Below, in pieces: positions 52,081-60,580 of a DNA stretch of 64,000 bases (the stretch's first letter is position 1; each line of letters starts with the position of its first letter). The translations under genes were made by a program, and so were the position numbers. The DNA lies in the NCBI RefSeq assembly GCF_950023065.1, contig NC_088677.1:12604001-12668000 (forward strand), written 5' to 3'. The notes under the pieces were generated by a model. That model searched no databases and was not told the origin of the DNA. It saw only the letters and a program-made list of their open reading frames with translations. This DNA comes from Planococcus citri. Taxonomy: Eukaryota; Arthropoda; Insecta; Hemiptera; Pseudococcidae.

Positions 52081-54260
52081 AAAAATGAACTTCAATCGAA
52101 ACTGGGCATTGGGAGATTTTTCGATGGCTCGGTAAGAATTTCTGCTGCTCAGAATGTATGTTTGGAAAACTGGAAATTATTTTTAAAAAAGAAACAAACA
52201 AATCCAGTGCTTGCAATCAAAACCTTTCTGGAGCGAGCTTGCTTTGCTCGAGGAGAATAGGATGGAAAATATACGATTCCTTACTAATGAATGCGATGTA
52301 CAAAAAATCTCTAGAGCATTTTTTCTCTCTTTCCTCGAAAATCCATGTTACTCCAAAGTGTGAAGTATTTTCATAGAAAAATGAATTGAAATAAAGTAAA
52401 GTGCTCAAATGTGACTACTTGAAAGGTTTAACTGCGCCCCGGTAAACCATAAATTACACTTACTATAGCTTCGATCTTCAAAATTATATCAATCGAAAGT
52501 AGAGAAACTTCTTCAAATATCAACCATCTCGCCAGTTGAAAAAAAAGAACAAAATTTCAATAAAGTAGCCTGGAAAGCTGAATTTTAGCAAAATATCGCC
52601 GACCCTTTGATTCGATTGAAAACTGTTTCATACCATTTCAAGCAGTTTTGAAGCCTCCAGCAGATTTTTGAAAGTTGCAATTCCCATAAAATTTCACCGA
52701 AGAAAGTTGGAAAGCAAAACTTTACCTACTTTGAACCTCAACTTCAACGTACTGAGTCGATTGAAGGTGGTTTCAGGGCGTTTTGGAACTGCCAGCGACA
52801 CTTTGGAAATTCCAAGATTTTCATGAAAAGCCATCATGGCCATCCATACAAGAGTATAATGTAAATTTTAGCTTCCTCTACTTTATTACTTATAGGTAAA
52901 CCTTTGTTGAAAATTCAACTTCGAAAAATGTTGTTGAGGCTCCAGAACTGGACACTAAAATGTTTTAACCATTTTTAATGGGTTCGGGGTGCCAGAAATA
53001 TGTACTAGGATGCATATCAACTTTCAGTTTTTCATGTCAATTTGGGTGAAATTTCGTTTTTCAATTTTTAAGTGGCCACTTTAGGGCAAAGTGGGAAATT
53101 TCAAGTGTCCTTTTTTGGACGAAGTGGGAAAATTTGATCTCTAAAGCAGTTTTGAATGTCAAAGAAAGGTGCAAAAAATGCTTGTACCAGCTATGCCTCG
53201 TTTTGCTGGCAACATAAGAATTAAAAAAAAAAAAATACCTACTAAAAACTACTTTTTTACTAGTAGGTAAGTATGGTAATTCAAAGAACGTTTGATCCAA
53301 GGACATATGTCTTTCTCTTGTGATCATCTATATAAATGTCGTTAATTATGATGAACGGAACGAGAGGTCTGACGCGTCTGACGCTTCTTTGAAAGAATAG
53401 TTCCTTAATCGACGCCATTCTGATTCCATCTCACATTTTCCAAGACCAACTGGAGACAATTTCCATCAGAGCAAATCGTTCAAATTGACAGCTTCGCTCA
53501 TACAAACTGCTGGGATGAGGTAGCCGCAATCTTTCCATCGAAGAGATGTTTTCAGAAAGTCGATCCAGAATAGCTCTTTGCATAATTTAAGCAGAAAATT
53601 CGAAAAATCTTCTTCTAACTACCTATTACAAGATTAGCCCGAGATAGTCATAAGTTTTTTCAGTCTCCAGTATTTGGAAATCACATCCTATAATGCAGCA
53701 AGGATGGAAAATACATGATTCCTTACTAATGATGCCATACAAAAAATTTCATTTTTCTTCTGAACATGATTCTTTGTTACTCCAAACTGCGAAGTATTTT
53801 TATGAAAAAATGAAGATGAAAATGAATCAAAACGAAGTAAATTGCCCAAAAACGACCATTTCAAAGGTTTTTCTCAAGATAAACTGCAACACGGCAAACC
53901 ATAAATCACACTTAGTTTTCAATACTCGAGTTTACCAGTATCAAAATTTGATTACTTATAGAAACCAGTATTACTTACTTAGTCTAAAACAATTTCTGGA
54001 GATTTTGGATCTTCTGCATCATCGGTACCTACTTCCTCTGAGGATATTATCATCCGTCTTATCCGCCACTAACTACCTATCTTAAAAATCATATCAATCG
54101 AAAGTAGAGTGAATTTCGCATCCATCAAGCACGTGTCCACGTGAAAAAAAAACATAATTTCAATAAATTGGCCTAGAAAGCTGAATTTTAGTCAAATATT
54201 TCATTTTCGACCCTCTGATTTGATTGAAACCTGTTTCAAACCGTTTCAATATTTCGAAGA
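52081..54260 (+). repeat. Last array segment and right edge
   Basis: This holds the final array modules: landmark 2 near 52250, the GGAGGCTCCAGAACTGG-type module near 52930, a poly(A) box near 53186, and CGACGCCATTCTGATTCC near 53412. The last recognisable module words are TTTCAAACCGTTTCAA near 54236-54250, after which similarity to the array stops. Confidence 0.6.
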
Positions 54261-55187
54261 AGTAGTTAAGTTAGTAAAAATTGATCAATTTTTTGCAAAA
54301 TTGTGAAAATAGTAGGTACGTTTTTGAAAACATTTCAAAAATGAAAACTAACTTACTTACTATAAGCCCCTATAGCTATGCTTATAATATGTAATATGAA
54401 ATTTTTGTTTATGATCTTTCAAAATTTTCAATATCAAGTTTTAAAAAAGGCACACTTACCCAAAAGTGACAAAATACTCGTGCATGCCACTTTTTTTCCT
54501 TCAAAAATCACCCTACATTGAGGGTAAGTATTTTGATTCAGCTCCATCTGTGGCTCAGGAGCTTGGTATTTTTCTGAGTGTAGTCTTGCACTCATGAGTA
54601 AACTTCTTCGGTTTCAGCAATCGCCAGGAAATGTAATAAAAAGTTGACGATGAAAAGTCAAAAAGAAGATGAGGCAAACATTACTTGAAAATTGACGACT
54701 TTTTCAATGCTGAAAAGAGTCAATGGCCCTCACGACTCATGACGTTCCATGACATTTTAATCTGCATTCCATTTTCTAACGTATAACCCAAACATTGATA
54801 TTTTGTCCCTAACCCCACCCCCTCCCCCTCCATCAACATTTGTGGGAAAAAAATAAAATTACTTGCTAGTTGACTGGTGAATGTTTTTTAGTAGGTAAGC
54901 GTGTTTTTTTTTCATCAATGGTTTCATTTTTTTGTTACAGGTGAGTACGGATTTTATGCTGTAAAAGTACCTACTTATATAATAAAATCTACACTCGTGC
55001 ATGAGGATGAGTAAGTCATTTTATGATCTAGGTACCTATTTTTAAACAAATTTCCGGTCAAACAACCAAGTTTAGGTGGCATTAATACTACGGGTAATGT
55101 GCAATATCACCCTTCAAGCATATGTACATATATATTAGGTACATAGTTATTCAATGACAATTTTCTCATTGAAATTTGTTGATAATG
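54261..55187. other. Sequence between array and candidate LTR
   Basis: No array module, gene or clear repeat is seen. It includes a C-rich patch near 54815-54835 and a splice-site-like junction at 54940/54941 (separate entry). If the LTR call is right, this is the left flank of that element. Confidence 0.4.
54922..54950 (+). promoter_or_regulatory. Juxtaposed 3' and 5' splice-site motif
   Basis: A T-rich tract ends in GTTACAG and is followed at once by GTGAGTACGG, so a 3' splice site and a strong 5' splice site abut with no exon between them. Zero-length-exon ratchet points for recursive splicing of long insect introns have this form. A chance match cannot be excluded without transcript data. 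Confidence 0.3.
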
Positions 55188-55386
55188 TGATATGAGGAAA
55201 TATGCCTTCATCGCCTAAGCGATGATTAAATTAATCATCACCATAGAGATGATGAATAAAATAACTCCCTTAAACTGCAAGTTCGGTAATGTGTTAACTC
55301 CTACTACTGTGCTACTCCTACTACGTAGCTATAACGTAATCGCGCGCAGCAAACGCATAGAACGCATCCGATGCACCCAAAAATAG

Positions 55387-55395
55387 TATAAATAG
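55387..55395 (+). promoter_or_regulatory. TATA box in candidate LTR
   Basis: TATAAATAG is followed about 30 bp downstream by a possible start region (CCAAACTAGTTG). It would mark the U3/R border of the LTR. Confidence 0.5.
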
Positions 55396-56000
55396 AGCAA
55401 CACGGACGCGAGCCAAACTAGTTGTATTTAAAATGGGCTAAACTTCTAAATAAGTTGAGCTTCCAAAAGATCTTGGACTCGGCGATCGCGCGAAGCTGGT
55501 TCTTGGTCAGAAAGTGCATTTATGTTGATACGAGTAAGATGAGATCCCTCTACGGGGATGCTCATCTCCTTTTATTCAGTCTTCGCCCACTTTTAGTGGT
55601 TAAAATGTTTCTCGCTTCGTGATTTAAATTATCGTATACGTAATTAATCGCGTTCACACCGGATATCATCCGATTATGCTAGCCATCGGAGATAGTCCTA
55701 GAAGAATAGGTACCTCGTGTATTACATTGCTGTCGACCGGCCTAGTATTAGTGAGCCACCTTGAAAGAGACAGTAGAAGCGGACATTATGTAAACCTGGG
55801 TGAGTATATCTCACCATTTATTCCGAAATTGCATGCAATTTCTAGGGTATCTAATTACCCACCTTCCGTAATTCATTAACGCGAGTCGTAAGGTATAAGC
55901 TTGTGCATGTACCTATTATAGAACAACCCTATAGTTATTCTATACTTTTTTATCTTTGTACCCTTTTAATATGTATTTGATTTCATTATTTCTGATTAAC

Positions 56001-56006
56001 AATAAA
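56001..56006 (+). terminator. Poly(A) signal in candidate LTR
   Basis: AATAAA lies in an AT-rich context and is followed by ATTAATATGAG. It would set the R/U5 border near 56020-56025. Confidence 0.45.
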
Positions 56007-56226
56007 CATATTATCACTTTAGTGTAATTAATATGAGTCTTATTGGTAATTAGAGATTATTTCTGTGAAGAATGAGCTGCATGACTGAAACCTCTCCGAT
56101 ATATTGAGCTAACCTGGCGAGGCATAAATTCACTACCTTAGGGAATATTTCTTGACTTAAGCACGTAGGTAGTAATTCTGATAAAAACCATCTATATCAA
56201 TCATGTTAGATCTCACTCTATCATAT

Positions 56227-56237
56227 TGGCGCCTAAC
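56227..56237 (+). other. Primer-binding-site candidate A (tRNA-Lys-like)
   Basis: TGGCGCCTAAC matches 10 of 11 positions of the site complementary to animal tRNA-Lys (TGGCGCCCAAC). It begins three bases after the proposed LTR end. The match stops after this, as the next bases are TTCCGCG. Confidence 0.4.
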
Positions 56238-56456
56238 TTCCGCGTAATTCTTCCGAAAATTGCAAAATTTTCGGTCAGACTTACTAAAAAACCCACCCTT
56301 AAAAATTCAAATTTTTCAAAATCTTCAAATTTTTCGATTTTTTCAAATTTTGTCAAAACTCGAATTCCAAATGGTTCTCCTAAAGAACACAATTCGAGTG
56401 AAAAAACATGATTTTCCAAGATATGTTGCATGTCAAAATTGACTAATCACTTAGTC

Positions 56457-56471
56457 TGGCGCCTGACGTGG
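56457..56471 (+). other. Primer-binding-site candidate B (tRNA-Lys-like)
   Basis: TGGCGCCTGACGTGG matches 13 of 15 positions of the tRNA-Lys site TGGCGCCCAACGTGG, a longer match than candidate A. GAACC follows nearby, as in the expected site, with a few bases missing. It lies 230 bp beyond candidate A. It may be the true primer site with an LTR end near 56455, or a duplicate. Confidence 0.45.
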
Positions 56472-56555
56472 ATGAACCTCTCTAGAAAAATTCATACATG
56501 CCACAGATCTTCGAAAACTCATAAACTGAAAAATTTAAATTTACCAAAAATTAAA

Positions 56556-56747
56556 TTTTGACCTTTCTTGAATCCAAAAAGCCCGAAAAACGAGCATAAT
56601 TCAAGCTAAAAAATTACGTTTCAATGATAAGCCTTTGACCTTTGAACTCAAAGGCCACTGTATCTTAAAAAATTAATTTTTGAACTTTCTTGAATTCAAA
56701 AAGCTCTTGAAAAATAAGCATTATTCAAGCTAAAAACTACGTTTCGA
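56556..56747 (+). repeat. Two-copy tandem repeat, 121-bp offset
   Basis: TTTTGACCTTTCTTGAATCC (56556) and TTTTGAACTTTCTTGAATTC (56677) start two diverged copies. Each continues with AAAAAGC, a GCAT.ATTCAAGCTAAAAA phrase and TACGTTTC. Confidence 0.7.
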
Positions 56748-56964
56748 ATTAATCTAAATTATAACCTTCCAAAATTTTTGATTTTTTTTTCGTTTTGATT
56801 TTTTTTAAACTCTTGTACTCCACTAAAAATACGTTTTTTGCCTCGAAGTCTCGTAGATAGGTCTTTAGGTAAAATGATAGCTCATATTTTAGTGAGAAAA
56901 GTTTCAGTACATAATGCTTACTAACACAATGCTAAAATAATGTAGTATATTTCTATGTACATAA

Positions 56965-57085
56965 AATGAATTTTTCCAAACACTCTTTCGTGCATAAATT
57001 GCGAATAGGGGCAGGAAAAGATTCTAAAATACTTTTTGATTCATGATTTGTAAAAATACAAGTCCGAGTCAAAATAATAAATTCT
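56965..57085 (+). repeat. Flanking module, left copy
   Basis: It begins near AATTTTTCCAAACACTCT and ends near ATACAAGTCCGAGTCAAAAT. A diverged second copy in the same orientation lies at 57935-58060, so the two bracket the 229-bp repeats. Confidence 0.65.
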
Positions 57086-57113
57086 TTTAAAAAACGAAAG
57101 TGGTTACTACTCA

Positions 57114-57890
57114 CTGACCTACATGGTGGGTAGGGTTCCGCGGCTATATCATGCCAACCGAGAAAAAACTCCCTGCTGAGCAAGGTGTAAAACCTGACTA
57201 GTCTCGAGGGAGATAACTATCTCGAGAATCATGGTAGAATCGCGGTGCCCTGGTCACTGTGTGTTTCTAAAGAATATCATTCATAAAACAATAACCAAAA
57301 TAAAATCTACGTAAAATTTTGGCTTTGTAAAAAATTAATCTCTGACTTACATGGTGGGTAGGGTATTGCAGCTATATTGTGCCAATTGAGAAAAAACTCC
57401 TCATGAGCAAGGTGTAAAACCTGACTAGCCTCAAGGGAGACAATTATCTTGAGAATCACAGTAGAATTGTGGTACCCTGGTTACTGTGTATTTTCTGAGA
57501 ACATTAATCTCGAAATTATCACCAAAGTTTCATCTAAATAAAACTTTGGCTTTATAAAAATTGCTAGTCTCTGTCTCACGTAATGAGTAAAGGATCGCAG
57601 CTATATTGTGCCAATCGAGAGGGCTTCCCCCAATGAGCAAGATGCAAAATCTTACTAGTCTCATGGGTGATAGTCATCTCGAGAATCACAATAGAATGGT
57701 GATACCTCATTCATTGTGTACTTTTGAAAAGTCTCAAATTAAAATTCTAAAAAATTGCTACTCTCATAAGACTCTCATGAAGGATATTTTACCCACAGAG
57801 AATCATGGTACTCCCCATGAGCGATTGGTAAGTTTGTCTCCTAAAGTGGATACTCTACCATCATGTGGGTCTAACCTTGAGAAATAGCAA
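57114..57890 (+). repeat. 229-bp tandem repeat, three units plus a remnant
   Basis: Units start at 57114 (CTGACCTACATGG), 57342 (CTGACTTACATGG) and 57571 (CTGTCTCACGTAA). Each contains GCAGCTATATTGTGCCAA-type sequence, GAGCAAGGTGTAAAACCTGA-type sequence and a small hairpin around CTCGAGGGAGATAACTATCT. A degraded fourth piece at about 57775-57890 keeps only AGAATCATGGTA and CCCATGAGCG words. Similarity is about 70-80% by eye, so these are old duplications. Confidence 0.8.
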
Positions 57891-57934
57891 CCTAAAAATT
57901 TCCATAAATAACATAAAAACTTGAAAAACGTCTA

Positions 57935-58060
57935 TATAAACGATAGAACAAATTTTTTCCAAACACTCTCAAATGCAAAAATTTAGAGTAGGGACTAAGA
58001 AAAAATTCTAAACAAGACCATTAGACTCGCGATTCGTAACAGTACAAGTCCGAATCGAAA
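57935..58060 (+). repeat. Flanking module, right copy
   Basis: This is the second copy of the 56965-57085 module, running from AATTTTTTCCAAACACTCTC to TACAAGTCCGAATCGAAATA. It is about 970-980 bp from the first copy and in the same orientation. Confidence 0.65.
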
Positions 58061-59740
58061 TAGTTTAAATATTTTTAAAATCAATTTACTTATTTCTTGA
58101 CCTAACTAACCCCTTTGTGGTGTATTTTCGGACATTTCTGTGGAAATTACGAAGACAAAAATCTGGAAATACAACACAAATAAGGAAAAAATTCTTCCGA
58201 GGTTAATTTTGTTCCAAATGGAACAGATTAGCCATCTGACGAATTCGGACCTAAAATTAGGGCAAAATTGCTGTTTTCTGACAAGTCCGAAGATGAAAAT
58301 CTGACAATTTGGCAGAAAAATGCAAAATTACCCACCAAAGGCAAAGCATAAAACTTTGATCTTTTTATGCTCATAACTAAAGTGTTCAAAATTCCGAAAA
58401 CGTCTGTATAGTTAGGTTAAGAAAAAATTCACTCAAGCTCATTCCTCCCTTATGGAATGCAATGATAACTTGAGTGAGGCCACCCAGTTTTAAAATCATC
58501 AAAGTGTCATAATTTTGATGAAAATTTTTTTGGCCACTTTAATATAGTTATTTTATGTACCTAGTAATATTTTAACAGCTTGGTGTATGGGTAAAATAAG
58601 CAGTTTAGCTCATTTTATTCAAGTAGTTACATAGAAACGAATTCATTTCATGCTTTTTACAGACGAAAATCTGTAGAAAAATGGAATAAATTCAGCCTGT
58701 AAATAGTTCATTGATTTTCTTTCTGTAAAAATTTTCTCAAGTTACCAGTGAGAAAATGGTTAAATAGCCTGCATGACTTGGGCTATTTGATCGAATTTTA
58801 CACTGGCTACATTTTCTGGAAAAATGTATCTATCTGCTCACTCTATTTTGAATCTGTGTAAGTTCAAAATTTCGAAAATCTAGCCCAAAAAGATCGTTGC
58901 AAAGACTCGAAATCTCCGAGGAAACTTTTTAAAATTACAAGATAAAAAATATCTAAGTTCTCAGTAGAAAAGAGTGCGATCTTTTTCTATATAAAATGCA
59001 TAGGTACCATACCTATAGAGAATCTTCTTTGTATCCAGCTCATATAGCCGCATACACGTGCCATGGCCTTACAGAGCCTTTACTTTTGAATAGAATTCTT
59101 TGTTTAAAATCTCCGAGCCGAAATATTCTCACGAAATCATAGCGCCAGTAGATAGTCATAAAAATTAATAAGCAAGAGACTCGAACATCTTTCGTTCAAG
59201 GCGTTGACATTTATTGCTTTAGCAATAAAAACTGTCACTATTTGGTCACTTTATTACACCTATTTAACCAAAACATACAGAATCTTCTCGGATACCTGAG
59301 AACACCTTTTTGATATAATAAAAATGTCATCATTTGATTACATTTTTTCTTACCTATTTTTTGGATATAATAAAAACGTCTAGATTCAACTACTTTATTA
59401 CACCTACTTGCTGGAGTATATAGATGCTCGGCAACGAATACGTAAACGACTACTGAATACAGCATAGATACACAAAGGCTGCCTTTATTTTCGTCGCATG
59501 TAAAAACTAACCATACTAATAGCCATGTAATCAATTAATTTAACAGTTTAATATTTTTTGCTTTTCTGTGGGGGCCACATAGGAAACTGAAGAATATTAA
59601 CACGCAATATTTCAAATATTCTGCTTGACATTTTGACAGTTTTTTACAATTTATTACCACTCAATATTTTTCTGACATTTTTTTACTGTTCTTATACCTA
59701 CAAGTATAAGAAAACAAAAACGTACATAAATACAGTAGCT

Positions 59741-60130
59741 AAATACTCCGATTCATTTTTCAAAATATATTAATTCAAATCATTAATCTGTCAGCCTGAT
59801 TGTTCTATGCATATGTACATACTAACAATAGACAAATACTCCGATTAATTTTCCCAAAATTCAATAAATCTAGCCATTAATCTGTCAGCTCCATTATTAT
59901 ATGCTATACACATACTAACAACCCTTAAAATAATCCAATTAATTTCTCAAATTTATTGATTCTGTCAGTTTTTATTGATTTTCTTTTTCTTTTCTTTCTC
60001 TATACTTACAAATAGAACCAAATAGAAATCCATACTAACAATAGTTAAATACTCCGATCCATTTTGTGTAATTAATTCATATTTTTTGATTGTTTTCTAA
60101 CAGATTTATGTTTCCCACAATTCAGCTAAC
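59741..60130 (+). repeat. Degenerate tandem repeat of about 93-109 bp
   Basis: AAATACTCCGATTCATTTT-type starts occur at 59741, 59834, 59938 and 60047. The first units share a downstream ATTAATCTGTCAG phrase, and a CATACTAACAA.AG phrase precedes several starts. Identity is moderate. Confidence 0.6.
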
Positions 60131-60474
60131 ATACATATTCACAATATTTTTGTACTAATAAATTGCAGTTACTAGACATTAATTGCTATCATCTTCAATG
60201 AAAATGCTACATCCTGACGGATTTATTAGCCAAAATAGGGATGATTCAATACAAATCAATGGGTTAAAATGATCAGAGCTATAAATGTCAACCAAAAATG
60301 AGAGAAATGAGCTTGCAATAGACTTTTATAACCCAAAGCGGAGAAATTTAGCGTGAGAAAGCACATAGAGCTTAATTCTCACGATCTTTTGTGGGAAAAG
60401 GACTACAATGAAGTTCCCACCAAACCTCCAGATTTCCACTTCTCTTTTTTGTTAAAATAGGTATCCAAAATCAC

Positions 60475-60510
60475 TATATAAACTCATACTAGCTGAGCAG
60501 TTCATTATTC
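60475..60510 (+). promoter_or_regulatory. TATA promoter just upstream of gag
   Basis: TATATAAA (60475-60482) is followed 25-30 bp downstream by GTTCATTATT (about 60500), a fair arthropod initiator context. The implied start leaves about 75 nt before the gag ATG at 60581. This would make a short gag transcript without R, U5 or primer site, which is odd for an LTR element, so it may be an accessory internal promoter or chance. Confidence 0.4.
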
Positions 60511-60580
60511 TGTGTATGACCTTTGCTCAAGTTAGACTTTCGCGTTGGACTTTCGTCTGGACTTTGTATTTCGTGATTCT

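Larger units (their letters stand above)
526..54260 (+). repeat. Unidirectional mosaic array of diverged repeat modules
   Basis: Nearly all of this span is built from a limited set of modules that recur at 70-95% identity by eye, always in the same orientation, in a mostly conserved but often truncated order. Landmark 1 is a box reading ACCAGCTCTGCTTCATTTTG then CTGACGACATAAGAACT, poly(A) of 10-22 and TACTTACT. It occurs near 1549, 2450, 3763, 4662, 7597, 9500, 14907, 15601, 16494, 18849, 19846, 22027, 24330, 32016, 34540, 35107, 36338, 42000, 43427, 46804, 49835 and 53186. Landmark 2, around GCTCGAGGGGAATAGGATGG, occurs near 12210, 18540, 21275, 23508, 31378, 33308, 37827, 39475, 41130, 44885, 47900, 49140, 51010 and 52250. 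Spacing is irregular except at the right end. The modules code for nothing consistent. The pattern suggests tandem duplication with repeated deletion and insertion rather than independent transposon insertions. The strand given is that of the landmark boxes. Confidence 0.8.
55188..56223 (+). repeat. Candidate 5' long terminal repeat (about 1.04 kb)
   Basis: The interval starts TGATATGAGG and ends CTCTATCA, giving TGATA...TATCA terminal inversion and the TG...CA ends usual for LTRs. It contains a TATA box (55387-55395), a poly(A) signal AATAAA (56001-56006) and, three bases beyond its end, a TGGCGCC primer-site core. The implied U3 is about 230 bp, R about 600 and U5 about 200. The R region would be long, as known in some large insect elements. 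The 3' LTR lies outside the window, so neither the boundaries nor a target duplication can be confirmed. A right end near 56455, before the second primer-site candidate, is an alternative. A 66-codon frame at 55422 has no ATG start and is not a gene. Confidence 0.55.
56224..60580 (+). other. Leader of about 4.3 kb between LTR and gag
   Basis: There is no long ORF in this region. It holds several repeat families, each with its own entry: a two-copy repeat at 56556-56747, three units of about 229 bp at 57114-57770 between two copies of a flanking module (56965-57085 and 57935-58060), and units of about 93-109 bp at 59741-60130. Between 58060 and 59740 I see only unannotatable AT-rich sequence, with a minor two-copy phrase GATATAATAAAAA near 59312 and 59353. 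A leader this long is unusual. It could reflect nested insertions, a lost upstream ORF, or an LTR that belongs to a different element. Confidence 0.45.

Noticed and set aside
55422..55622. 66-codon frame in the candidate LTR
   Set aside because: It starts at TTG, has no domain and lies downstream of the LTR TATA box in the R region. No evidence of translation.
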